Positions 52,346-61,214 of a DNA stretch of 64,000 nt are shown here, in pieces. The notes beneath the pieces were generated by a model. That model was not told the DNA's origin, ran no database searches, and saw only the letters and a list, made by a program, of their open reading frames with translations. A program made the position numbers and the translations under genes. Positions within the stretch are counted from its first letter, which is position 1. Each line of letters begins with the position of its first letter. The stretch covers positions 31,068-95,067 of the forward strand of contig NZ_JXRQ01000024.1 in NCBI RefSeq assembly GCF_000829445.1, given 5' to 3'. Origin of the DNA: Jeotgalibacillus alimentarius (GTDB taxonomy: Bacteria > Bacillota > Bacilli > Bacillales > Jeotgalibacillaceae).

Positions 52346-52645
52346 TCACTTAAACTGTTCTTCATACCAGCTTCTATCGTTTGTCCTAACAGCAAGAATC
52401 CGATTTATGTACCTCAAATCGTGAAGGAATTCGCTGTCCATGTTTGTTTCCGTCTGATCAATGTCAGCAGCTCTGACATCCTTTACTTCATTGAGACTGG
52501 CGTATTCCTTGTAATATTCCTGGCTTTTCGGATCGTAGTAATTCACCACAAAACCTCTGACCCGTCCTTTTTCTTTCACATAGGATAGAATCACACCGCG
52601 ATGACCCATAGCATTTTCTACATCCAACCCAATCAAATTCCCCAT
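52346..52645 (-). CDS. hypothetical early phage protein
   Basis: Protein of 99 residues with an SH3-like start (MGHRGVILSYVKEKGRVRGF) and a helical acidic end. AGGTGAG precedes the ATG. Function unknown. Confidence 0.55.
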   Translation of the reverse strand: MGNLIGLDVENAMGHRGVILSYVKEKGRVRGFVVNYYDPKSQEYYKEYASLNEVKDVRAADIDQTETNMDSEFLHDLRYINRILAVRTNDRSWYEEQFK

Positions 52646-52653
52646 TTTCTCAC

Positions 52654-52821
52654 CTACTTTTTGAGAGCGTTAATTGCAACCATATTCCGCAATTCGTAGA
52701 AGTCCAGTTCCTGAATACGTCTACCTTTTTTGTTTTCAGTAATGCCTGCTGCCAATAATTCCTGCCTGAATGACTGTGCCATCAGCTCGTTTGATTGATT
52801 AACTGCTTGTCTGAGTAACAT
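52654..52821 (-). CDS. 55-residue hypothetical phage protein
   Basis: Short gene MLLRQAVNQSNELMAQSFRQ with ELLAAGITENKKGRRIQELD. AGGGG lies 7 bases before the ATG. It resembles small phage proteins with a helix-rich DNA-binding look; unrecognised. It overlaps the next upstream gene by 23 bases. Confidence 0.55.
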   Translation of the reverse strand: MLLRQAVNQSNELMAQSFRQELLAAGITENKKGRRIQELDFYELRNMVAINALKK

Positions 52822-52927
52822 TTGATCGCCCCTTTTGCTTAATTAATTTTGAAAGTTCAGGATATTTAGTTGAGTCCTTGGCTAAACGTTCCGCTTCTGC
52901 GAGTACTTTTCGTAGAAATGGATCCAT
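52799..52927 (-). CDS. 42-residue hypothetical phage protein
   Basis: Short gene MDPFLRKVLAEAERLAKDST with YPELSKLIKQKG. Its ATG overlaps the stop of the upstream zinc-finger gene and a GGTTGGTGA site precedes it. Function unknown. Confidence 0.5.
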   Translation of the reverse strand: MDPFLRKVLAEAERLAKDSTKYPELSKLIKQKGRSNVTQTSS

Positions 52928-53115
52928 TACATTTCACCAACCTTTACACCGAATCGTTTCTCAGCTTCACGAAGCTTTGCAGTAACTCTTTTCCTGCTAG
53001 CCTCGTACTCTCTTACGTTGCGTTGCTGGCAAACTTCATTCGGACAAGGAATCGTCTCTACACCGAACGAATGAAACTTGTAGGTTGCTCCATGACCGTT
53101 ACAATGACTGCACAT
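52927..53115 (-). CDS. DnaJ-type zinc-finger microprotein
   Basis: Protein of 62 residues with CSHCNGHG, CPNEVC and a basic helix. It follows the DnaC-like loader by one base of spacing, with GGAGGGG before the ATG. It may assist the replication proteins; this is inference from position. Confidence 0.6.
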   Translation of the reverse strand: MCSHCNGHGATYKFHSFGVETIPCPNEVCQQRNVREYEASRKRVTAKLREAEKRFGVKVGEM

Positions 53116-53116
53116 C

Positions 53117-54040
53117 TTATAACCCCTCCAATCGATGATTCAGTGTTTTGCGATCGCCTTTGATGACAACCGTATAATTGCTGCACATCTCGTAAATCCG
53201 GGTACCAAGCGCCTCATCAATATCAATGATCTGATCGACATCAAGCTCTGAAGAAATCATGATCGGCTTATGATTCAGGTATCTGTAATTGATCACTGCA
53301 TACAGTTGCTCAACCTGCCACTCAGTCGCACGAGGTTTTCCTCTCGCGGGTTTGAATAGATCGTCGATAAAAAGGACCTCAACATCTTTCAGGTGCTTCA
53401 TTTTGGCTTCCAGCTTGTCAAAGTCATCCTTCAGATCGTTAAAACCTTCTACATACGGGAAATACTGCACGTTCACGAGTTTTTTCATGATTAAATTGTT
53501 CGCAATCGCTGTGAGTAGATGGGTTTTACCAGCCCCTGGCTGACCGATCAGTGCGATGCTATTAAAGCGAGTGCCTCTGATCTCTTCAAAGTCTTTATAG
53601 TATTCAAGAGCAGCCTCTTTCGCTTCAGCGATAACAGATGCTTTACCTTCAGTGCGAAAGTTGCCAAAACCGAGCTTCTTAAATTCTTCTGTGATCTCAC
53701 TCGATTTGAGAAGTCTTGATTTTTTGCGCTCTACAGTGCATTGACAGATGATTGAATAAGTCGTTCTCCACTCTCTCGCTTTATCAGGTCCGCACACCTT
53801 TCCTCCAAAGAAGTCATCTTCTGGTACCATCTTCTGAGGCTTATGAATCGTAATAACCCGGTCGCCTTCAATGTGCTGAATTTCATCCCATTTTGTATCC
53901 TCATGAACCCGGTATATTACTACGCCTTTGTCATGACATTTGCTACAGTTAACCTTTTCTTCTGATACGGCCGGTGCGCCCTCCTGTGATTGACGGTTCC
54001 TGAGATTCTCCAATACTTCTGCCATGCTTTTTGTCGCCAT
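53117..54040 (-). CDS. DnaC/DnaI-like helicase loader
   Basis: AAA+ ATPase of 307 residues. The N-terminus has a zinc-binding module (CSKCHDKG and a later CQC), as in DnaI. The ATPase has Walker A IGQPGAGKTHLLTAIAN, Walker B VEVLFIDDLFK and a C-terminal arginine region. It loads the replicative helicase on phage DNA, probably the host DnaC/DnaB, since no helicase gene is seen. ATG at 54040 follows GGAGGTG. It overlaps the upstream DnaD-like gene by 92 bases. Confidence 0.88.
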   Translation of the reverse strand: MATKSMAEVLENLRNRQSQEGAPAVSEEKVNCSKCHDKGVVIYRVHEDTKWDEIQHIEGDRVITIHKPQKMVPEDDFFGGKVCGPDKAREWRTTYSIICQCTVERKKSRLLKSSEITEEFKKLGFGNFRTEGKASVIAEAKEAALEYYKDFEEIRGTRFNSIALIGQPGAGKTHLLTAIANNLIMKKLVNVQYFPYVEGFNDLKDDFDKLEAKMKHLKDVEVLFIDDLFKPARGKPRATEWQVEQLYAVINYRYLNHKPIMISSELDVDQIIDIDEALGTRIYEMCSNYTVVIKGDRKTLNHRLEGL

Positions 54041-54731
54041 ATGTACCACCTCCGTTTTTTGAGTTCTTTGATTCCTGGTATCGATCCAGCATCCAGCCGG
54101 CGCAATACTCAAGTGCTTTTATTCGATCAAAATTGTGTTTAGGTTGATATGCTTTAAAACGTTCTTCCAGCCAGTGAAGAGCATCTGATAAAGGCATGTC
54201 CTTCAATATCTTTTCAGCAGCCATCTGATCTTTCGGCGTAGTTTCTGTACCTTTAGCTCTCAGCTGAATGAATTTGTTTAATAGCTCCTGCTGCTGATTT
54301 AAATTATTCTGTCGTTGTAACTGAGGTGTTGGAGAAGGTACCTGCTTCGGCTTCTCCTCCGTCACTTCGGTCCTTGAATAATTCTGCAATCCCTGGTAAG
54401 CGTAATAGTTGTTTATTGTGAATACCGTGCCGATTCTGACCTGTTTTCGTGCAATACGTCCCTCGTTCTCCAATTCATCCAGCTTCCTTCTCAGCGTCGT
54501 CAAAGGAATTTCAGCTACTGAATTGTTTTCTTTGTATGATAAATCGTGTTGAAGCTTCGACAGTGACCGCAGATATTGACCTCTCTTCAATGTGATACCG
54601 GCCTGCTGTACCCCTCGTTCATCAAATACTGCTTTTCCTACAAGGTAGAAGAAGATCCGGAACTTAATCGGGTCCTGCCATATATCGTTATCAAATATCT
54701 CTCTACTGATCTGAAAAGCCCCGCCAGCCAC
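53949..54731 (-). CDS. DnaD-like replication initiation protein
   Basis: Protein of 260 residues. The N-terminal winged-helix (FQISREIFDNDIWQDPIKFR, TLRRKLDELENEGRIARKQ) resembles phage replisome organisers. A Gln-rich linker and helical region (SDALHWLEERFKAYQPKHNF) follow, and the C-terminus is basic. It probably binds the phage origin and recruits the loader encoded next to it. GTG start with AAGGAGG. Confidence 0.78.
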   Translation of the reverse strand: MAGGAFQISREIFDNDIWQDPIKFRIFFYLVGKAVFDERGVQQAGITLKRGQYLRSLSKLQHDLSYKENNSVAEIPLTTLRRKLDELENEGRIARKQVRIGTVFTINNYYAYQGLQNYSRTEVTEEKPKQVPSPTPQLQRQNNLNQQQELLNKFIQLRAKGTETTPKDQMAAEKILKDMPLSDALHWLEERFKAYQPKHNFDRIKALEYCAGWMLDRYQESKNSKNGGGTYGDKKHGRSIGESQEPSITGGRTGRIRRKG

Positions 54732-54757
54732 CGGATCGCCTCCTTTGTGATTTATAT

Positions 54758-55504
54758 TTAGCTAAATGATGCTTCAGGTTCTGCGTCTGGCAGCACTTCT
54801 TCCATTTCATGGAAGCTCAAATCCATATTTAAAATTGCTCCGTTTTGAGTCAAATTCATTAATTGAATTTCGAAATTGCTGAGATATTTTAATGACTTTA
54901 AATCAGGACTTCTTTTATATTCGATCTTCCAAGTGTTTTCAGGATCATTTTTATAACGTGATACGGGTACAGAGAAATTCATATTTTCGTCGTGCTCACA
55001 TTCGAATATCATTAGAGCGTGGCTGAATACTGACCAGCTACGGCTTTCATCTTCTTCAAATTCAAACGTCACTTCGACGTGATCATAAGAGATATCATCA
55101 TCATAATTAACCTCTAAACCATCCGTTTCGACGTTGGCAGCCACATAATCTTTCCAGATATCAAACAGTGCTGATGCTTTAATCTCTTTATCTTTTGATT
55201 GCTCCATCAAGCCCTTAAAGTTTTCCAGAAGAGCACTATGTTCTGCAGTTGTATTTTGTAATACTTCAACAAGAACACTATCCAATTTAGTGATGTACTG
55301 TGAGTAATCATAATTCTCTAAGAAAGGGACCATAACTGATTTGATTTGATCTTCAATCAGTTTTGTTGCATCACCGTATGAACCAAACAAGCTGCTAAGT
55401 GCTTTTTCAATTCCGTTTTCCAGTTGCTCAACAATTAATTTCTCCACGGTACCGTCATTCATTTTTTGAGCAATAACATCCTTAACTGCGTTTTCTAAGT
55501 TCAT
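54758..55504 (-). CDS. hypothetical early phage protein
   Basis: Protein of 248 residues with a helical N-terminal half (MNLENAVKDVIAQKMNDGTV) and an acidic beta-rich C-terminal half (HVEVTFEFEEDESRSWSVF). ACAGGAG precedes the ATG at 55504. It lies between RecT-type recombination genes and the DnaD-like gene. Function unknown. Confidence 0.6.
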   Translation of the reverse strand: MNLENAVKDVIAQKMNDGTVEKLIVEQLENGIEKALSSLFGSYGDATKLIEDQIKSVMVPFLENYDYSQYITKLDSVLVEVLQNTTAEHSALLENFKGLMEQSKDKEIKASALFDIWKDYVAANVETDGLEVNYDDDISYDHVEVTFEFEEDESRSWSVFSHALMIFECEHDENMNFSVPVSRYKNDPENTWKIEYKRSPDLKSLKYLSNFEIQLMNLTQNGAILNMDLSFHEMEEVLPDAEPEASFS

Positions 55505-55572
55505 ATGCTTCTCTCCTGTTCTGTTTTTTATTAGCAATCGTAATAATTATCTAAAGCAATTTCCTGAAGCTT

Positions 55573-55737
55573 CTAGACATCAAATTCATGGTTTTCTTGA
55601 ACACAATCTTCACAAGAGCTTTCAGGTGTTTCCTTAAACTCATAGCCTTGTGAAAATCTGTGTTCGATAATCTTTTTTGCCATGCTACCTTTCACGCATC
55701 CAATTTCTTCATCGCCCGAATAAATTGTGTAATGCAT
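55573..55737 (-). CDS. 54-residue hypothetical phage protein
   Basis: Starts MHYTIYSGDEEIGCVKGSMA and ends with CEDCVQENHEFDV. GGAGG lies before the ATG at 55737. Unrecognised. Confidence 0.55.
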   Translation of the reverse strand: MHYTIYSGDEEIGCVKGSMAKKIIEHRFSQGYEFKETPESSCEDCVQENHEFDV

Positions 55738-55759
55738 CTCTGGACCTCCTAGTTTTGAA

Positions 55760-55984
55760 TCAATACCAAGTGCCGTCTGGACAGTAATGCCACCAGTTGC
55801 CGTCATCGAAATGAACGTGTAGGCAATTTTCTTTCTTGTTAAACTTCACTTTCACGATATTGTTTGCTGAATACATCAGACGTTCCGCCTCGCCCATTGA
55901 CCTGGTGCGTTTGGCGTGAACAGCCTCTAAAACTCGATATTGATCGTCTGTAAGATGTTTTGCTGCTGTTATTTTTCTATCCAA
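55760..55984 (-). CDS. hypothetical phage protein (KTSC-like end)
   Basis: Protein of 74 residues. The C-terminal part, LMYSANNIVKVKFNKKENCL then FDDGNWWHYCPDGTWY, is rich in aromatic residues as in small beta domains that bind nucleic acid. TTG start at 55984 with GAGGAG eight bases upstream. Confidence 0.55.
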   Translation of the reverse strand: MDRKITAAKHLTDDQYRVLEAVHAKRTRSMGEAERLMYSANNIVKVKFNKKENCLHVHFDDGNWWHYCPDGTWY

Positions 55985-55997
55985 GAGAAGCACTCCT

Positions 55998-56702
55998 CTA
56001 CTTAGCTATCTTCACGATCTTACCGGTGACCTTCTGCACTTCACATTTGAAGTGATCTTCGTCAGAGTTATTGCTGCTCAGATGCAGCAGCCAGATCTCC
56101 TGGACCTTTGACAGATCATTTGCTCGAAAGAAGTCCAGTGCATTCTCTAAACTGAAGTGCGACTGCATTAATCGCTTCTTTAAGATGGCTGGCACCCGAC
56201 CTTCAGCAATGTTTTCTTTCAGAATGTTCATGCTGTAATTCGTTTCGATCATGATGTGCGTAAGGTTCTGAAACTTGTATTTGATGTAATAGGTGTCAGT
56301 GGCGAATAACAGCCTCTCTCCCTGCTCGTTCTGCAGCATGAATCCGAAAGGCTCATTAACATCGTGCTCAACGTCAAAGGGTAGAATCGTCCAAGTACCG
56401 ACCTTGAAAGATTTCTTCACTTCAACCTTCCTGATTCTGTGATGATCAATGCCGATCGCTTCAGCAGTTCCAGTGCTCATGTATGTGTTGATCCCGGCTT
56501 TCAGAACATCCTTCAGGCCGGCTCTATGATCTCCGTGCTCATGTGATACCAGGCAGCCTTCAATATCGCTCGTTTCAAAATTCAGCTTCTTCTGGATCTC
56601 TGAGAACTTGATGCCGCATTCCAGCAGCAGGGAAGTAGTACCGTCTGTCACCCGGTAGGCATTCCCTTTACTGCTGGATCCAAGCACTTTTATATCAATC
56701 AA
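55998..56702 (-). CDS. MBL-fold metallo-hydrolase
   Basis: Metallo-beta-lactamase fold protein of 234 residues, similar to YycJ/WalJ-type exonucleases and phage homologues. It shows VLGSSSKGNAYRVT, the metal motif VSHEHGDHRAG and later LLFATDTYY. It directly follows recT with a 4-base overlap, so it may be the nuclease partner for annealing recombination. Confidence 0.82.
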   Translation of the reverse strand: MIDIKVLGSSSKGNAYRVTDGTTSLLLECGIKFSEIQKKLNFETSDIEGCLVSHEHGDHRAGLKDVLKAGINTYMSTGTAEAIGIDHHRIRKVEVKKSFKVGTWTILPFDVEHDVNEPFGFMLQNEQGERLLFATDTYYIKYKFQNLTHIMIETNYSMNILKENIAEGRVPAILKKRLMQSHFSLENALDFFRANDLSKVQEIWLLHLSSNNSDEDHFKCEVQKVTGKIVKIAK

Positions 56703-57613
56703 AACGGATCACTGTCTGCGCCTGCAGCGACTGGCTCTTTCTCCAGCTCTTTTTCTTCGTAATCAATGACTTCTTTTCTTACTTTTGGCTTTTCTTCTTC
56801 AAAATCTATTGATTCTTTATTGGCTTTCTCTTGAACTTCATACTCAGGATTGAGCTCTTTTCTTTCATTATCAAATTCATTTTCCGTGGTACGATTAACT
56901 GCCCCGATGAGTAAATCACTATCATCAGAAGTATTAATAAACGCTTTAGCTGCACGATTGATGACTGTACGTTTAGCCATTTCCTGCGGATATTTATTTT
57001 GAACAGTTGTCATGTTTGATTGAGACCATGAAGTCTTAATTTCATCCATTGTCATAACCGTCAAGAACTGCACACCGTCATCACGTTCGATGATGCAATA
57101 AGCACCCTCAATGTCATCCTTGCTGCCAGTAGCTGCTTTCCAGTCAACCTTGTGTGATTTGAAAGCTAACTGACCACGTTCGTTGTACTCGACTTCGAAC
57201 TCTTCACCTTTCCAGATAACGTTAGCCCAAAGGTCTTTCACTCCACTCATTCGCTTAATGACTGCTTGCGTACCGTGATAAGAACGCACGAATTGCATTT
57301 TGTCACCATAAACAATGAAGTAGCCTTGATTCTTTGCTACACTTAGCGCCTGGATCGCCATGTCTTGCAGTGAGAAGGCGACACTTTCTTTTGTCGCGCT
57401 ATCCATAAGAGAAGTTTTCTTTTTGAAATCGATCTCTGTCAGCTTGAAGTAAGCTGCTTGAATCGCATTCACAATCGAATAATTTTCAGGGATGTTGATT
57501 TGATTATCTTCAACCATCTGCTGGACCTTTTCGGCAACTCTTGTCACGATTTCATTCTTTTTATTTGATTCCGCCGGCGTATTGTTCTGGCCTTGTTGTA
57601 CTTGATTTGACAT
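56699..57613 (-). CDS. recT: RecT family recombinase
   Basis: Single-strand annealing protein of 304 residues. It includes the conserved NPIN-like region and the motif VIKRMSGVKDLWANVIWKGE, with a long acidic C-terminal tail. It mediates phage recombination and replication-linked repair. AGGAGG lies before the ATG at 57613. Upstream is an SbcC-like ATPase, downstream an MBL hydrolase. Confidence 0.88.
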   Translation of the reverse strand: MSNQVQQGQNNTPAESNKKNEIVTRVAEKVQQMVEDNQINIPENYSIVNAIQAAYFKLTEIDFKKKTSLMDSATKESVAFSLQDMAIQALSVAKNQGYFIVYGDKMQFVRSYHGTQAVIKRMSGVKDLWANVIWKGEEFEVEYNERGQLAFKSHKVDWKAATGSKDDIEGAYCIIERDDGVQFLTVMTMDEIKTSWSQSNMTTVQNKYPQEMAKRTVINRAAKAFINTSDDSDLLIGAVNRTTENEFDNERKELNPEYEVQEKANKESIDFEEEKPKVRKEVIDYEEKELEKEPVAAGADSDPF

Positions 57614-57614
57614 A

Positions 57615-59594
57615 TTAGATAACCTCCTGAAGAGCTTCGGTTTCAACTCTTAATTTTTTGTCTTGCTCACTTACAAGCAAATTGATCATCTGAGCGTTTG
57701 TATCAATGATCTTCGTGACAGCCTCCGAGTTATCTACAAAAATCGGTGCTGACAGTCCGTAATGCTCTGATAGTGTATTGATAATGTCCAGTCCTACATT
57801 GATTCGGGCGGCATTGTTTAGGCCTGCATCGTATTCAACGCCTTTGAAAGTCGTCTTACAAGTTTCAGCCAATCCGCCATTTACCTGGTCTTTAAATAGC
57901 TTGAATCGGGCATGCTTGAATTTGCTGTTGATCTTCTCTTCAAGAAGGTTCACTTTTGTTCGGACAAATTCATCCATGAGAAACTCTTCCTTGTTCAACT
58001 GCTCAAATTTCTTCGCCAATTTGCGCTCTTCATCTTCAAGCTCTTTGATACGTGCCCTTGACTGCTCGTGTTGCTTAATCTTAGCCAGACCAACCTGCAG
58101 CTTCTCAGCCTGGTCTTTCAGCTCATCGATTTTGCTCTGAATCTCGCTCATTTCATCAGCAACACTTTCACTTGCATTAGAGATCTCTTCTTTAAGAGAA
58201 GTAATTTCTTTCAGCTTGTCCTGATAAGCAGGGACCTCTTCAACTGGCACCAGGCCGTCTTTGATATCAGCAAGTTCTTTCTGATACTTAGCAATGTGAT
58301 CAGCTTCGATTTGTTGATCTTTCTGACGCTGCTCAATTGTGGATTTGATTTCAGCGATTCTGTCAGAAGCTTTTTGAATGTCTGCCTTTAAGCTGACACC
58401 TTTCTCTTTAATAGAATCCAGTTCATTGGCCTTCGAGAGATTAAACTGCTCAAGCGACTTCTCTCGTGCTGCATTTAGCTTATCCTCTGGCAAGTCCTGT
58501 CCGCAGGCCGGGCAAGAACACTCTTGACTGAATTCAAACTCCTGACCGTTCAATGAGTGGTATTTTTCAAGCAGTTGCTTTCGTTCGTTTTCCATGAAAT
58601 TAACTCTACCGTTAAGGCGATTTTTTTCTTCACCTAGGTCTTGTATTTCATATTGGATGTTCTGCTGTGCTCGTTTTGCCTCATTCAGTACTTTCTCAAC
58701 CTGCAACGTTTGATCAGACATGTATTTCGTGTGATTATGCTTGATCGTCTGCAGTTCATTTTCCAGTGCATAGAGCTTGTTCTTTTTCTCAGATGCAGAA
58801 GCACCGTTTCTGATATCTGACTTCTGATCTTCCAGTCTGTTAATCTCAGTTTTAAAGAACTGCAGCTCTTCATTGATCTCTGCTTCGTTAAGATCCGATA
58901 GATCTGCCATTCCTTTATTTAATTCATCAATACGGACCGGGATCCGTTCCAACTCATCATTAATTTTCTTCTTGGATGAAGCGACGACTTTCTTATGGTC
59001 CTCAATCGCTCGTTCTTCCAGTACGCCAAGCAGTGAAGCGAGTTCGGTATTCGAATCGATTACGTCTTCGTCTGTAACGTCTCCGCAAACTTCCATCAGA
59101 ATTTCACGGCGTTTCTCCCACTTGAGCTGCTCGTTGAAATAGCTTGGATTAGTGAGAAGTTTAAATACTTCTTCATCAGCGATTTTCTCAATGAACTTTG
59201 TGTATTCAGTTTTCTTTTGTGGCACACCGTTAACACTGTATTCTGTTGTATGGCCCGTCATAACTGATTCGATGTTGCCTTTATGCTTCGTCCACTTCTC
59301 TTTATAGAGCTTGGACAGTTGAATGGTTTTACCATCTACTCTGAGGACAGCTGATACTTCATGATCCAGTCCGTGAATGACTTTGTTATTTTCATCAACC
59401 TGCTTGATACCGAACTCTTTCTGGTTGCTCGTGTCTTTATCAAACAATAACCATACGAAAGCGTCTGCCAACGACGTCTTACCGGTCGCGTTGTCTCCGT
59501 ACACCTTCACGTTTCCGCCGGCAGCATCTAGGGTGAATGACTTAACACCTTTAAAGTTTGTAAGCTGAAGTTTTTCCAATGTGATCTTCTTCAA
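57615..59594 (-). CDS. SbcC/Rad50-like AAA ATPase
   Basis: ATPase of 659 residues. Walker A is GDNATGKTSLADAFVW; two long coiled coils (about 200-345 and 400-545) flank a zinc-hook-like CSCPACGQDLPEDK; the C-terminal lobe ends with APIFVDNSEAVTKI. It resembles DNA-end-processing SMC-like proteins of phages that act beside RecT. TTG start at 59594 overlaps the upstream stop (TTGA) and follows AAAGG. Confidence 0.85.
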   Translation of the reverse strand: MKKITLEKLQLTNFKGVKSFTLDAAGGNVKVYGDNATGKTSLADAFVWLLFDKDTSNQKEFGIKQVDENNKVIHGLDHEVSAVLRVDGKTIQLSKLYKEKWTKHKGNIESVMTGHTTEYSVNGVPQKKTEYTKFIEKIADEEVFKLLTNPSYFNEQLKWEKRREILMEVCGDVTDEDVIDSNTELASLLGVLEERAIEDHKKVVASSKKKINDELERIPVRIDELNKGMADLSDLNEAEINEELQFFKTEINRLEDQKSDIRNGASASEKKNKLYALENELQTIKHNHTKYMSDQTLQVEKVLNEAKRAQQNIQYEIQDLGEEKNRLNGRVNFMENERKQLLEKYHSLNGQEFEFSQECSCPACGQDLPEDKLNAAREKSLEQFNLSKANELDSIKEKGVSLKADIQKASDRIAEIKSTIEQRQKDQQIEADHIAKYQKELADIKDGLVPVEEVPAYQDKLKEITSLKEEISNASESVADEMSEIQSKIDELKDQAEKLQVGLAKIKQHEQSRARIKELEDEERKLAKKFEQLNKEEFLMDEFVRTKVNLLEEKINSKFKHARFKLFKDQVNGGLAETCKTTFKGVEYDAGLNNAARINVGLDIINTLSEHYGLSAPIFVDNSEAVTKIIDTNAQMINLLVSEQDKKLRVETEALQEVI

Positions 59595-59782
59595 ACTGAT
59601 CTCAACCTTTCCATTTCCCACTGAATGCGGGTAGTCTCGTATTCTTCAAGCATTTCTTCATATGGTGCTGATCCACCAAGAGTGGCTTCATACTTTTTAA
59701 GCCATTGGTAGTGAAAATGGTTTGTTTCAGTGTCATTTGGCGAAGGTTCATAAACACGCTGACCTTTATAGTCGAAGCTCAT
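59591..59782 (-). CDS. 63-residue hypothetical phage protein
   Basis: Aromatic and acidic protein with PNDTETNHFHYQWLKKYEA. GGAGGCGATCGA precedes the ATG. It is coupled by overlap to both neighbours. Function unknown. Confidence 0.6.
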   Translation of the reverse strand: MSFDYKGQRVYEPSPNDTETNHFHYQWLKKYEATLGGSAPYEEMLEEYETTRIQWEMERLRSV

Positions 59783-60234
59783 TCGATCGCCTCCAGTAGT
59801 TCAGGATTGTCAAACTTGTTACCAATGATTTCAAGCTCTTCATCATTACATTCAGCATCAATCAAAAGGTAACCATCAGCCCAAAACGCGGCTTTTTCAT
59901 AAACAACTTCTGCTTTTATAATCTGATCACCCATATGACCGCCGGTACGAGCATAAGATTGATCATTAAATTCGATAATGTCGCCTCCGAAAATGGCACG
60001 ATCACTTTTGTCTTTAAGCCCGGTGTACTGACCAACAGATTCCTTATCAACTCTGATCCACCATTCAAGAGAAGCGTATTCATCGTTTACTACCGCAAAT
60101 CCACCTGTTATAAAATATGCATAATCAGATATGACAAGGTTTCCGTAAACCCACCCATTTTCATGTTTTATGTTTAATTCATGAAGCTCTCGCTCTGTCA
60201 TCATTGGCTTCCCCCTGAATTTGAACTCTTCCAT
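59779..60234 (-). CDS. YopX family protein
   Basis: Protein of 151 residues of the YopX family (PF09643), with the repeat-like motif KESVGQYTGLKDKSDRAIFG followed by GDIIEFN and a charged helix. Common in temperate phages of Firmicutes; function unknown. GGAGG precedes the ATG. Confidence 0.85.
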   Translation of the reverse strand: MEEFKFRGKPMMTERELHELNIKHENGWVYGNLVISDYAYFITGGFAVVNDEYASLEWWIRVDKESVGQYTGLKDKSDRAIFGGDIIEFNDQSYARTGGHMGDQIIKAEVVYEKAAFWADGYLLIDAECNDEELEIIGNKFDNPELLEAIE

Positions 60235-60249
60235 CGATCACGCCTCCTC

Positions 60250-60341
60250 TTGTAAAAGTTGGCCGGTCTGATATAATTAAAGTATGATTTTTGTTAATCG
60301 ACCGACTTAGACTCGTAGTTCCAGCTGCGGGTCTATTTTTC
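60250..60341 (+). ncRNA. candidate small RNA unit (promoter plus terminator)
   Basis: On the plus strand TTGTAA and, 16 bases later, TGATATAAT form a good promoter with extended -10. A hairpin AGACTCG/CGGGTCT with ATTTTT follows. The transcript, about 58 bases, runs against the early genes and overlaps the end of the gene at 60333. A related unit lies at 46319-46373. Confidence 0.5.
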
Positions 60342-60602
60342 TGCATTTTTTATCTCCGTGACGTCCATGCCGTATTCTTCAAGGCGTTGGATCAAGCGCT
60401 CCTGATTATCATCATGCTCTTTGCGCTTCTTCAGCTCTGCTAATTTCTCAAGGCTGTTCTTCGCAATTCTTGCATAGCAACCAGCAAGTTCGAACTTCCC
60501 TTTCTGCTTTGCAGTTTGCATCGTCCTAACAGCATTCTCATAATCAATTTCATGATTGACTGCCTGAAATATATCTTCTCTGCGAAAATCAAATATGTTC
60601 AA
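60333..60602 (-). CDS. hypothetical early phage protein
   Basis: Helical protein of 89 residues starting (TTG) NIFDFRREDIFQAVNHEI. GGAGGCAGTGAA lies before the TTG, which overlaps the stop of the upstream gene. Charged heptads suggest a coiled coil. Function unknown. Confidence 0.6.
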   Translation of the reverse strand: MNIFDFRREDIFQAVNHEIDYENAVRTMQTAKQKGKFELAGCYARIAKNSLEKLAELKKRKEHDDNQERLIQRLEEYGMDVTEIKNAEK

Positions 60603-61171
60603 TTCACTGCCTCCACTCTTACTAACCTGAATTTCTCCTTCGAAATGTACTTCTGAGAAAACAGGTGTTGATAATGATCCTGCCAAACCTTTGTGACATC
60701 ATGATTTAACTCTTTACATAAAACCGAGATCATATGAGTCAAGGCGGTTTTCGCTTCCGCAAGTTCCATAATGGTTCTTTCTGCAGCTGTTCTTTCGAGT
60801 TCATTGAGATTGGATAAAGGTTTAGCCAGGCAATTCTCTTCAAGGTGATCAAGCGCATCCCTCAATTCTTTAAGAGTTTTTTCTTTCACACTGGAACGGT
60901 GTAGGTCAACATTCTCTCCATCCAGAAACACTGGGCCTACTCCTGTTAAAGCCTGTGCCATTTCAACCGGCATGAAGGGATCTCCAAACATCCTCACTGC
61001 AGCTCTTCCAACGTGATTGGACATGAGCACCTTTCCGTTCTCCTGATCTGCATAGCCACTTCTAGACATGGAAGACTCTAAAGCCAGTTCTGTTTGTGTA
61101 AAACGGTCTTTCCGGTAACTCTTAACTACATCTCCAACGCGTTTGTTGCGATCGGAATATTCCATTTTCAT
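60599..61171 (-). CDS. XRE-like HTH early regulator
   Basis: Protein of 190 residues. An N-terminal Cro/C1-type helix-turn-helix (FTQTELALESSMSRSGYADQ) is followed by a helical C-terminal part without recognised motif. GAAAGGAGAG precedes the ATG at 61171. Likely an early regulator; target unknown. Confidence 0.65.
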   Translation of the reverse strand: MKMEYSDRNKRVGDVVKSYRKDRFTQTELALESSMSRSGYADQENGKVLMSNHVGRAAVRMFGDPFMPVEMAQALTGVGPVFLDGENVDLHRSSVKEKTLKELRDALDHLEENCLAKPLSNLNELERTAAERTIMELAEAKTALTHMISVLCKELNHDVTKVWQDHYQHLFSQKYISKEKFRLVRVEAVN

Positions 61172-61214
61172 ACACTCTCCTTTCGTCACATGACGATCAT
61201 TTATGGTGATAAAA

